Assembly: GCA_002964805.2 (NCBI GenBank)
Contig: PUDQ02000017.1
Location: 434,001-498,000 of the forward strand
DNA length: 64,000 bases
Source: Trametes villosa
Lineage: Eukaryota > Basidiomycota > Agaricomycetes > Polyporales > Polyporaceae
Direction of reading: 5' to 3'
Shown: positions 35,348 to 44,577 of the stretch, piece after piece
Layout: each line of letters opens with the position of its first letter
Position numbering within the stretch: position 1 is the stretch's first letter
The notes under the pieces: generated by a model
Seen by the model: the letters and a program-made list of their open reading frames with translations, nothing else
Database searches by the model: none
What the model was told of the DNA's origin: nothing
Translations under genes and position numbers: made by a program

Positions 35348-36479
35348 CGGGAACGCGACCCCCCAATTACTCAGGCGACACAACTCGTCCGACACACCAC
35401 CAGCGCAACCCGTTACTCGACCTACATCTCCCCGACCCTAGCGGAGCCCCCGGCCTGTGCGCGCTCTAGCGCAGGTACGTAACGCCTTCCCGTTGGTCGT
35501 CGCACCTTGTCCTGATGTCCCTGGTCGTCTTCAACAGGCCGCCCCCGGCGCGCTGTTCGTCGTGCGTAGTCGACGTCGTGGCTAACGGGGTGCTGGCAGG
35601 CACCGCGAGCGCACGGCCGGCTGCGCCATCGTCGTAGGCGCGTTGTGGATCACCGCCCAGGAGTTGATGGAGACGCTGCGCTCGTACCGAAGGACAGGCC
35701 GGCCCGACGTCCCCTCGATCCGGAGGGTTCATCGTCCCCGTACGCGTTGCATATACTGAGGGGCCGGCAGGCGATTCGACGACGCGACTCTTGCTCTTCT
35801 GGAGTCTCGCCGCCGCCTGGACGTCCGGCCACGGGCTCTGGCGCTCCTCCTCCTCCTTCCGTACCCCAGCGGCTTGCGCTCCGTAGTCGGGGTTTTCCGT
35901 CTCCCTCCGACGCGGCCCCCTCGCGGTCACGGGAGAAGACACGTCGGCATGACCCAGTCCTGGTCGCGATTACCGAGAGCCCACGCGCGGCTTGAAGGCC
36001 CACCCGGCACGGTCTTGGCAGAGACCGACGTCGGGCAGCCGACTCGCGCGCGCGTGCGCCAGGCTGTCGACGATCTTCTAGGTGGACTGGTCCTGGAGCA
36101 GCCGTAGCGGGACGCGGCTGGCGAGTAGGATGGGCAGCTCCTGGGTGGCGCAGTGAGCGACGTCTCTCGCGTGCGCCGTCCCGGGGGTTGCTGTTCTCGC
36201 TTGTTGGCCTGGGTGGACGGATGTAGGGAGCAGGTGCAGCACGTTGAGGGTACGAACTCCTCCTGAGTGACCGTGGCGCTCTCCTCCTCTTCCTCTTTCC
36301 GGGGGGAGTGGAGATCCTATCTGGTCGAGGTGCTTGAGTTCGCAGGTGCCTAGGGGATCCGGGAGGTGAGTATATCCAATGTCTCGCAATGCAGCACAGT
36401 CACTCACGCTAGGGAACCCGGCAGCACGCGCCCTCCATCGCCGTGTATGGTGGTCGGTGTCGCCTCCGCCTTCGTTGTA

Positions 36480-36720
36480 CGTAGCAGTTGTTGGAGTTGG
36501 GTGCTCGAGCAATCCACTGCGCTCAGCGAGGCGTACTTATACATACCTGCGTGTGTCAAAGCAGCTGGATAGCTTGGGCCTGGCAGAGGCTCAGGCAAAG
36601 CGTGAGGCGCATGGTGAGCTGCGGCAAGGGCCCATGCGCGGCGCTTGGTGCGTAGCTGTCCAGTGTGCCGGCGTGTGCCACTGTGGCTCCGTTGCTTGTC
36701 CAAGTGCTGGTTTGCACCGA
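36480..36720 (-). promoter_or_regulatory. Inverted copy of the 44.4-kb promoter
   Basis: On the minus strand the words CTTTGACAC, TATAAGTACGCC and GGATTGCTCGAGC occur in the same order and spacing as on the plus strand at 44437-44500. TATAAG is at 36541-36536. Weaker similarity continues upstream. The downstream frame has no long protein, so this promoter copy is probably orphaned. Confidence 0.6.
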
Positions 36721-37162
36721 CGCCCGGCCGGGTGACATGTCCGGCAGACACTTTCGAGCTGAGCCGAGCTGACAGCAGTATACCGAAGGCGGATTCGAGT
36801 TGAGAAGTTTCCCTTGAGCAACAGGATCACTCCTAAACGAGGATCAATGTCAACGATACCCTGCGTACACACTCACAATGCGAGCCAATCGCGCACAGCT
36901 TTGCGCTGGCTGTGGCCTGATCGACGTCGGCGATGGTCAGGGCGCGCAGTATGTGCTTTGAGTCGGGATGAAGCGGATTGTGATACACTGTCGCTCGGTG
37001 CCATCGATACCCTCTCACTGCGTACGCCACAAGCAATCGTAAGTTCCGTAGTATACGCAAGAAATCAAGTACATCCTGGGTTGTATGCGTGAGCCATCGA
37101 CGCTGATCGCAGGAGTGCTCTCGACGTACCCATACATAAGCCGTACAGACACCTGGGAGTCA

Positions 37163-38709
37163 TCAGTCGGAGTCAACCTCTACAACTTCGTGAGGAGTCT
37201 CTTCCTTCACCGCACATTCGCCTGTTGGTGGGGACGATGCGGAGGGAGTGGACGTCTCTTCTGACGGACGATCCGGCCGCGCAACCTTCTTCGGACGTGC
37301 CGCTTCTGTGAGTCTCGCGAACGCCGCCTTGTTGGCTTTCTTCTCATCGGAAAATGTGTCAGTACGTTTCCAGCCCGCTAGATGTGCACTGCGAACGTAC
37401 CTGATACGCAACAGGGTCATCCACGGTCTCCTTCTTGCGGTTCTTCTGCTCTGCCTCTTCCGCTCGGCGTAGCTCGGCCCTCAGCTGCTCGACCGTGTGC
37501 CGGTTCTCGGGTGCGCGATCTACGTTCGCGTTATACAGTACTATCCACCTGCATAGTTCCGTCAGCGGGCAGTCACGTACGTGCACTCGTGTACACATAC
37601 TTGCTATGCCGCTTTATAAGCGCGTTCTTGTCGCCTTGCGTCGACAGGCCCCATTCGTTTAGGAGCTCGACGATGCGCTTCTGCGGGTGGATGTCGTACG
37701 CGACCTTCGGTAGGTGCTCCGGTTCGGCGCCGTCCTCGTCTTTCGCTCTGCGCGCAACACGTCAGTATTCAGGCGAGGCAGCCCAAACGGGAGGCAGCTA
37801 GAACGAACCGAGATTTGCCCTTCCCCTTCCCCTTGCCTTTGGTGGCGGAGGCGGTAGAAGGAGCGCCATTGCCGAGTAGCTGGGACCACTGCTGCTTCTG
37901 CTTGCCCTTTGTGTCTGTAGGGGCTGCGCGAGTGGTAGTCTGGGCGAGGTATTTCTTGCAGTTGCTGTCGATGTGCATGTTGATCTTCTTGGAGGGGACG
38001 GCCTGTTGACATATGGGGCAGTCGACGGTTTCTTCACTTTAACAGTGAGCGAGCAGCACAGCAGAGAAGTAAAATGTATCCTGCGTACCAGGAAGAGCAT
38101 TCGGGGTAGTGGATCCGGAGGGGGCGGGGCTGGAGACCAAGACGGCCTCCTCGTCCGACGCGCTCGGGGGGCTACCACTGCGCTTGCGCTTGCGCGCGGG
38201 CCCGTCGTAGTGCGATTGGTCTGTATTACGTGTCTCAACGCGCGTCTTCCTTGCGTGCTCTTCGTTGGAAAGCCGCAGAATGAGCGGTCTGAGCACCGCT
38301 ATGTCACGACCGATTCTCGGTTGGAGGAACAGAGAGCGTACCTTGCAGTTCTCCACGCCGCCACCGCTCTCTCAACAGAGGCATTCTTTCGTAAGTTCAC
38401 CTCTGACGCCTCTTTCCTGCATGTTGGGCATGTCGGACTGACGGGGAGTGCAGAGCGTATGCACTGCAGGCGCACAGGGTCAGTCAACTCGATTGTTCTT
38501 GGCACTTTGTACGTTGCAGGCTACTTACGTACCACAGAGCAGAAGGAGTGTCCGCAGTTCAGGGAAACCGGGGCGTCGTAGAAGTCTCGGCAAATGTCGC
38601 AGCGGAGCGCGTCGTCGAGGCCGCGTAAACCGGGAGCGGTCACGGCGTCCGGAAAGTCTGTGGAGTCTGATATGTCGTTCGCGAGCAGGCGCCCGAGCTG
38701 AGTAGTCAT
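37163..38709 (-). CDS. RAD18: RAD18 E3 ubiquitin ligase (post-replication repair)
   Basis: Exons (minus) are 38709-38533, 38463-38342, 38288-38089, 38031-37809, 37747-37601, 37548-37401 and 37342-37163, giving 398 aa with all phases closing. The domain order is diagnostic. A C3HC4 RING has C37, C40, C52, H54, C57, C60, C71 and C74 (split by intron 1). A UBZ4-type finger has C171, C174, H186 and C191 (VDCPICQQAVP). A SAP domain at about 250-287 reads YDIHPQKRIVELLNEWGLS, followed by a basic/acidic tail. With Rad6, RAD18 mono-ubiquitinates PCNA at stalled forks, the entry point to translesion synthesis. The introns before exons 4 and 7 use less common AAG and GAG acceptors; these are the least certain junctions. 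It is divergent from the F-box-like gene at 39024. Confidence 0.95.
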
Positions 38710-39023
38710 CGAGGCGTAATCGCCCAGAGTGTATTGAATGAGATGGATGAGGGGCGAAGAGGACGAGGGAGAGGGCGGGGCAGAGGATGTGGCGAGGAGC
38801 AACCCCAGACAGACGCGACTCTCGTCGCGTCTGACTGGCGCGATCACGTGCCTCTCGGGGCCGGCTTGAGCTGCAGCGCCGGCCCCGCGCCCCGACTGCA
38901 TCTACGACTCACACCACCATCTTCACGAAGGTGGCGACCAAAGTCTTTCTTTTGAGCTCTCGACGTTCGACATTCACGCAACGCCTCTCCTCACATTGCT
39001 AGCCTCAGGACCAATTCATCAAT
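38710..39023. promoter_or_regulatory. Divergent promoter RAD18 / F-box-LRR gene
   Basis: This 314-bp head-to-head spacer contains a GA-rich block (38740-38790) and, near 38905-38940, a segment (ACGACTCACACCACCATCTTC...GTGGCGA) that is repeated upstream of the tandem copy at 41163-41205. The duplication unit therefore includes the promoter. Confidence 0.55.
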
Positions 39024-40795
39024 ATGCAGCCACTGAACGACGATATTATCTTCCTGGTCATACAAGATCTGCACGTCCAACCCCCCTGGAGAGCTCTCAG
39101 AGCACTCTCACAGACCTCTCGCCGGATGCGTGCTTTGTGCCTCCCAGTCTTGTACTCAAAAATATACAACATTCAAAGTGGATACAGCCATAGACGATCT
39201 GAACGGGAGATCCAAGTCCCATTGTGGATTCGGCCGTACGTCAGGTACGAGATACCCAACATCTACGCGCTCCCTGGTCTCTCATGGGGTTTCAGGGATC
39301 TCACCATAACCGACTACTGCCACTCCCACTACCAGAGCATCGAACGTAGGGATCAAACTCAGTCATCCTACCCACCCGAATGTCCAGTATACGAAAGGGA
39401 ACCTCTCGAGGCGATCCTCCGAGACATGCCTCAACTACAATGCCTGACGCTCAGAGGGGATTTGGACGGGCGTGATCGCTTATTTGGCATAACCTGGGGC
39501 GTACTGAAGAGCATAGTGTCTGCTGCTCCAGGCCTCCGAACACTCGCGGTCCGTAACCATCACTTCTGCCTCGAGGCGTTCCCGGACGACCCTAGCTTCG
39601 CTCTGCCACCTCTGGAGACCTTCTACTTTGTGACTCAGCACATTCGACTCCCCTCGCCATCCAAGGAGACAGATGCATTGGCTTTCATACTGGAACGTAC
39701 GCATTCCTCGCTCAAACATCTCTCGCTTTCGACCGAGTCAGCGCCCTTGGCTCTGTTACGACGTGTGGAATGGCCTCGACTTCACTCGCTATATCTTCAA
39801 GGCAACGTACCCTCGACTACTTCCTCTACACCCTTAGCCGCCATCTTGGGCAGAATGCCTCACCTGCGCTCCTTGTCTCTCAGACTGTACCTGCCGCAAG
39901 GTCTCACTGATCGTCGGCCCGTATGGTTGCCTGGCGCGCCACCGCGCAGCTTTCCATGGCCAGCGTTGGAACAACTGACCGTCACCCATCCAGACCCCGC
40001 AGACGGACTCTACGCACATCTACCCCCGTCTATGCGCTCGCTTTCCCTTGAAAGCTTCACGTTGGTTGCCGGCCTGACGTGGGAGAAGACACGGCACTCA
40101 TTAAGCTGGAGGCCATGCACGCCGGACCCGCCGCTCTCCTCCGAAATGCTCCGCATTCTTCAAAGATGCAATACGCCCCGCCTCCACACGCTTAAGATTG
40201 AGTACAACGGGGACGACGCGGAAGATGAGCTCCTGTCCTACGTCGCTACGGCGTTCCCAGAGCTTCGCTCCTTGCGTCTATGCCGGTACGGCCGCCCGCT
40301 CTGCCACCCCGCCGAGCACGCTCAGGTACGACGCCGCGCACGGTATACAACGTCTTATAGGTCACTCACTACGTGCCGCAGAACGTTGCGCGGGCGTTGT
40401 CGTCACTCACCGGCTTGCGTGAGATCCAGGTGTACTTGGATTCTATGAGCACTCCCGAGAGCTTCCGAAGACTCCGGAAAGGAGGTGTCTTCTTCAAAGC
40501 TGAGAGCGTCAGTGGGTACAAGAAGACGCTGAAGGTCATGGCCGGGGTGATGGCACAGACGTTGGGCCCCTCCGTGGAGACGATCAAGATGCTCTTCCCT
40601 TCAACGTCCAGAGCGTTCTGGGGGACCTTCCGCGTCATCCGGCTCGCGGGCGGGCACGACGCCCCAGCTACAGTAGAAGTCAGCGCGGTCACGGAGTGGG
40701 CGTGCGTACATGCGTTTCCGCTCGTACGTGATGGTACTGACCTCACCATCTTGTGCCGCAGGGTTTGGAATATGCATACCGAGGACGGGCATTGA
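39024..40795 (+). CDS. F-box-like/leucine-rich protein, tandem copy 1
   Basis: Exons are 39024-39244, 39296-40325 and 40382-40795, giving 554 aa. Intron 1 is 51 nt, stop-free and a multiple of three, so it is invisible as a frame break; the matching 49-nt intron in copy 2 reveals it. The N-terminus is a short F-box-like helix pair (LNDDIIFLVIQDL, LRALSQTSRRMRALCLPVL). A leucine-rich solenoid follows, with repeated L..L.L.G and RLHSLYLQGN, HLRSLSLRLYLP, ELRSLRLC units. Such agaricomycete proteins are presumed substrate receptors of SCF ubiquitin ligases; the Skp1-binding part is weak here, so that role is inference. The last 138 residues (GVMAQTLGPSVETIKMLF, WGTFRVIR) are conserved in copy 2. 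Confidence 0.82.
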
Positions 40796-41408
40796 CAGGT
40801 CGGGCGTTGTACGGAAGGCACGGTCGTCTCCGCCCACACGCGCGTGTATATAATTCGAGGTTGACGGTGCCGGTAGCCACTCGCAGCCAATGCTTGAGAA
40901 TATGGGTTCCGTGCATCCTTTGGTCATCAGTTCTGCAGCAATAGTCTGCAGCGGGATAGATTATCGTTTTGACGAGTACTGAGTGAACATGCATACCGCC
41001 GAATTCAGCGATATCACAGAGAGCGAGGCAGACGGTGTCGGCAGGAGTGAGTGAGTGACTCAGCGAGTGCTAGTGAGGAGCAACCCGCACTGGAAACGTG
41101 GCCCGACCGGGACGCGAAGCGTGGGCGCCTGTTCTTGAATTCCTCGAGGCTCGAGATCGCCGCGACTACGACTCGCACCACCATCTTCTCCACGGGGTGG
41201 CGATAACACGCTTTTCCTTCATCCTACATCCGTATCTGAACGGGAGCAACATACGCATAGCCAAGTCTGTTCAGACTTGACAAACACGTTCTCGAAGGGT
41301 TTGTGCCACGCCACTTCTGGGTAAGTCATATCTACCCGCCTTCGAGCTTCAGTTACTGCAGCTCTGCTGAACATGCGGGTATCAGGTTTTCTGGTCCAAC
41401 AGGGAGCT
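40796..41408. other. Intergenic region between tandem F-box-LRR copies
   Basis: No separate gene is supported. The region carries a copy of the upstream element found at 38905-38940 (here 41163-41205), marking the left edge of the duplicated unit. Confidence 0.5.
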
Positions 41409-43033
41409 ATGGATCTACTAAATGACGATGTCCTGCATATGACCATCTGGCATCTTCGCTTGCAAAGGCCTGTCACCGATCTAAGAGCGTTCTCGCAAAC
41501 CTCTCGACGGATACGCGCCCTCTGCCTCCCGGTCTTGTATTCGGCAGTCCACGTCGCTCAATCCCACAACCGCAATCGCTCCTTTCAGCGGGAGGTTCAA
41601 ATCCAAGTTCCAGCATGGGTTTGGTCCCACGTGCGGTGCGATACACCTGTTTCTCTCTGCTTCCTGTCACTGATCTCGCTCCAGGGATTTTACTGCTACC
41701 GACTACTGCTACAGTGACCGCAACTACTCCGAAAGCAGGGAAGAAAGGATGCGACTACCCCATCCTCGCATCTGTGGGGCTCATAAAAGTGAAGCATTGT
41801 GGCCAACTCTCCTTGACATGACTCAGCTACGCACCCTGAGGCTTGCCGGAATCTTGGATCCGTGGAGTGCTCACGCATATGGCATATCCCGGGAAGTACT
41901 GAAGATCATTATGGCCGCTCCTGGGTTGCGGCGACTCGTGATTGAGAACCATCACTTCTGCCCTGAGGCGTTTACGGAGGAGCTCAGCTTCACTCCACCT
42001 CCCCTACAGACATTCCGCTATTTCCTGCAACACGAGCGACTCCCTCCTCGCTCGCTATCGCACGAGACAGATGTGCTGGCTTTCATACTTGAGCGTATCA
42101 ACTCCTCCCTCCAGTCTCTATCTCTACCGATGGAGGCGGCACCTTTGAACGCGATACGACGAGTGGAATGGCCTAGGCTTCAATCGTTATACCTTCAAGG
42201 CGACATACCCCCGACCACGCCATCTATTCCCTTAGTCTCCGTTCTGGAACAAATGCCCTGCCTTCGCTTCGTATCCCTGAGGATAACCCTGCCGCAAGGT
42301 CAAGTTGACCGTCGGCCAGTATGGCCGACGGACTCGCCTGTACGCGCCTCTCCCTGGCCGGCGTTGGAAGAGCTCGCTGTCACCTATCCAGATCCCGAGG
42401 ACCGGCTCTACTCGCACCTACCACCATCCTTACGCTGCCTCTCACTCGAGTGTTTCACGCTGTTCGCTGGTCGGGTGTGGGAGGAGGAACGTGTTTCCAT
42501 ATACATCGCCTTTGATCGCCCGCGCACGCCCCCGCTACCCTCCTCCGAACTACTGCACATCCTCCAGCGCTGCGACACGCCCGCCCTTCATACGCTGAAG
42601 ATAGAGTATAGTGCGGACGAAGCGGAGGACAGGCTCTTGGCCCACATCCCTACGGCTTTTCCCCACCTGAGGTTCCTCCGTCTGTGCCGCTACGGCCCTC
42701 GAATCGACGCCGCCGAGCGTGCTCTGGTACGTTGTCACACGCAATGCTCGACACCCCGTACATGAACCAGCAACTCACACAACCTGGCAGAGAGTCGTGC
42801 AAACGCTGGATGGTGAGCCTGAACAGCGACCTTCCTATCGTGGACATTCGGCGCTTAGATCATGAACTTCGTGGGGTTGCGCGAAGAGGACCCGCCATTC
42901 GTGCTCCCTCCCCTCCCTCGCTGCGCTCGGGGGGTCCCCCGAACCGGGAGCACTCAGGCGGGCACGCTAAAGCCTCGTTCGCGCGGGAATCTCAGACCGG
43001 CTCCCTTCGTGGGGGACCAGGATATTGTGGGGG

Positions 43034-43100
43034 CCTAACCCTAACCGAACCCTAACCAAAAAAACCCTAACCAAAACCCGAACCCTAACCGAACCCTAAC
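43034..43100 (+). repeat. Degenerate telomere-like CCCTAA repeats
   Basis: There are seven or so CCCTAAC words interrupted by CGAA, CAAAA and an A-run. On the minus strand they read TTAGGG, the canonical fungal telomere unit. They lie entirely inside the 488-bp insertion, directly after the tRNA-like sequence when read on the minus strand. They look like a tail of the mobile element rather than a healed chromosome end. Confidence 0.85.
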
Positions 43101-43103
43101 GCG

Positions 43104-43177
43104 GCTTCGCCGCAGGGATTCGAACGGACGGCTGGCAAAAGGGCGATGCAGCGTTTACCGCTACACCACCAGTCCTT
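43104..43177 (-). other. tRNA-like sequence with Pol III A and B boxes
   Basis: On the minus strand, TGGTGTAGCGG (43168-43158) fits the A-box consensus and GTTCGAATCC (43125-43116) is a perfect B box, at tRNA-like spacing. The T-stem and acceptor stem do not pair properly and no convincing anticodon arm forms, so it is not a functional tRNA. A SINE-type head or a Pol III promoter inside the mobile element is the best reading. Confidence 0.65.
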
Positions 43178-43785
43178 GCAAGTGCATAATTGCACAGCAA
43201 ACTAGACAGTGCCTGGCGGTTGCCTTCCTAATGTAGTAGTTCGCTATCTTATCGCCCTCGTCCCAGATAGGAAAGTCACTGTTCAGGCTCACTCTCCGCA
43301 AACGCTGGCGCCCCTCGAACGCCTGCGCACACTTCAGGTCCACTTGGATGCCGTGGACTTCCCCGAGGTCGTCCATAAGAGGCGCAACGTGTACTTCAGC
43401 CAGGAGGGCGTCAGGATGTATGCAGATGCGCTCGAGGCCGCGGCTGGCGTGATGGCGCGAGCGCTGGGCCCGTCCGTTCACACGATCAAGATGTTCTTCC
43501 CTGATCCCCACGATGCGCACTGGGGAACCTTCCATGTCGTGCGGGATGTGCGCAGCGACGGGACCCCAGCTGCCGTGCGAACTGTCATGGGCGATGTGAA
43601 GGAGTACGTATATGTGTGGTCGTCGGAGCTGAACAACCGTACGCTGACCTTCTGATATTGCAGGCGTTGGCATCTGAATAAAGCGGACGGTCATTGAACG
43701 GAAAGACAATATATGGAGGGGACCGTCGCGTCAAAGTCGCGCACGGGTGCTTCGTGTGTATCCTAGGTAAATCTCGTATCTACTT

Positions 43786-44226
43786 ATGTTCGACATGTCG
43801 TGGTATGCTCGGCAACGTATTCCCACTTTCCTCTTGTTATCAAACGCGCCGCAGCACTATGGAGAGGACCAGCTTGCAGTCTCGGTGAGTGCATATACAT
43901 GTGCCGCTAAATGCATTCCTGACGTAGTGCATCGGTCAGCGGTCGCGCTCGAAGTTGCGCGGCGCGAAGCACCCGTCTTCGATACCGACAGTCACTGCCT
44001 TGCATTGACGCTCGCTGGCGCCGTGTCCCGGTTGCCTGCGCGCACGCGAACACCGTATGAGGTTTTCAGTATTGGTGAGTCGGAATATGAGTGCGACCGC
44101 GGTGCGATAGACTTGCTACGTTACGGCGCTGTACCGTTTTGCTACCCCCGTGCAGAGGCCAAGCCGGCGAAGGCGAAGGCGAAGACGACGACGCACTCAA
44201 GCTCGTGCACAAAGAACCGACATTGA
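43786..44226 (+). CDS. Hypothetical protein, 146 aa (doubtful)
   Basis: An open frame from ATG 43786 to TGA 44226. A block YEVFSIGESEYECDRGAIDLLRYGAVPFC looks protein-like, but the family is unrecognised. A strong GTGAGT donor sits at 43886 and a GACGTAG acceptor near 43928, yet splicing them changes the frame and soon meets a stop. The true exon structure is therefore unresolved. The C-terminus is a low-complexity Lys/Ala/Thr/Ser tail. It may be a fragment of a larger or decayed gene. Confidence 0.3.
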   Translation: MFDMSWYARQRIPTFLLLSNAPQHYGEDQLAVSVSAYTCAAKCIPDVVHRSAVALEVARREAPVFDTDSHCLALTLAGAVSRLPARTRTPYEVFSIGESEYECDRGAIDLLRYGAVPFCYPRAEAKPAKAKAKTTTHSSSCTKNRH

Positions 44227-44577
44227 CTCGAGTGGCTCAATACCCCATCAAGCACCCTGCATTGCAGGGCGGGACAAAGGAAAGGCCACAGTCCAATGCC
44301 GCCGTGGCCGCGAATTAGCCATGGCATAGGGGCCGTCCAAGCGTCGATCGCCGCGCGCGCGCATTGTCCGCCCTCGGTACCGTGGCTCGCGGCGCGCCTT
44401 GGTGTCCCATTCTGGGCGCAAAGCGGGCCACAGTCTCTTTGACACGCGCGAGAGGTATAAGTACGCCCTGCTGGGGACGATGGATTGCTCGAGCTCGCAA
44501 CTCACACAACCACTACACTACCAGCAAGACGGGGCCGCGGAACTCCCCCATCCACAACAACCTCGAACACGAACACG
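44227..44577 (+). promoter_or_regulatory. Promoter of the disordered-protein gene, TATA at 44456
   Basis: TATAAG at 44456-44461 is preceded by CTTTGACAC and followed by GGATTGCTCGAGC; the same three words recur in inverted orientation near 36.5 kb. The leader (44500-44577) is CA-rich. No gene is supported inside this gap. Confidence 0.6.

Larger units (their letters stand above)
34841..37162. other. Long intergenic region with two promoter-like elements
   Basis: No complete gene is supported in these 2.3 kb. On the plus strand there is a TATA box at 35340 followed by an intron-like GTACGT..CAACAG pair (35475-35536), and an open but unrecognised frame runs to about 36107. On the minus strand, 36480-36720 is a diverged copy of the promoter of the gene at 44578, but the first ATG after it is followed by a stop within ten codons. 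I read the region as remnants of at least one decayed gene. Confidence 0.45.
42810..43297. mobile_element. 488-bp non-autonomous TIR element (MULE-type MITE candidate)
   Basis: The inverted repeats are 42813-42845 and 43260-43292, 33 bp with four mismatches (core GTGAGCCTGAACAG). They sit 3 and 5 bp from the element ends. An 11-bp target duplication flanks it. TIRs of this size with 8-11-bp duplications are usual for Mutator-like elements; no transposase is encoded, so this would be a MITE. Internally it holds a GC-rich arm, degenerate CCCTAA repeats (43034-43100) and a minus-strand tRNA-like A/B box (43104-43177). Assignment to the Mutator superfamily is inference from duplication length. 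Confidence 0.85.
42799..43308. repeat. 11-bp target-site duplication flanking the insertion
   Basis: GCAAACGCTGG is found at 42799-42809 and again at 43298-43308, immediately outside the inserted element. Bases beyond the duplication differ on each side. Removing one copy plus the element restores the host reading frame exactly. Confidence 0.92.
41409..43655 (+). pseudogene. F-box-like/leucine-rich protein, tandem copy 2, split by insertion
   Basis: Exons are 41409-41635, 41685-42726 and then 42791 onward, with exon 3 broken at 42809 by a 488-bp insertion and resuming at 43309 to TGA 43655. The start is set by homology to copy 1 (MDLLNDDV vs MQPLNDDI). Ignoring the insert and one copy of its 11-bp target duplication, exon 3 continues in frame (RVVQTLAPLERLRTLQVHLD) and aligns with copy 1 to the end (GVMARALGPSVHTIKMFF, WGTFHVVRDV). 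The insert as it stands brings stops shortly after the junction, so the present allele would lose about 115 C-terminal residues. The rest of the gene is undamaged, so the disruption looks recent. Confidence 0.85.

Noticed and set aside
40753..40944. Extra terminal exon of F-box-LRR copy 1 after a GTACGT..CCGCAG intron
   Set aside because: The unspliced reading ends at 40795 and fits the end of copy 2 better; the extra frame is Arg-rich and unlike copy 2.
43034..43100. True chromosome end or internal telomere scar from chromosome fusion
   Set aside because: The repeats are degenerate and lie wholly inside a transposable element with a defined target duplication.
43104..43177. Functional tRNA gene
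   Set aside because: A and B boxes are present, but T-stem, acceptor stem and anticodon arm do not pair.
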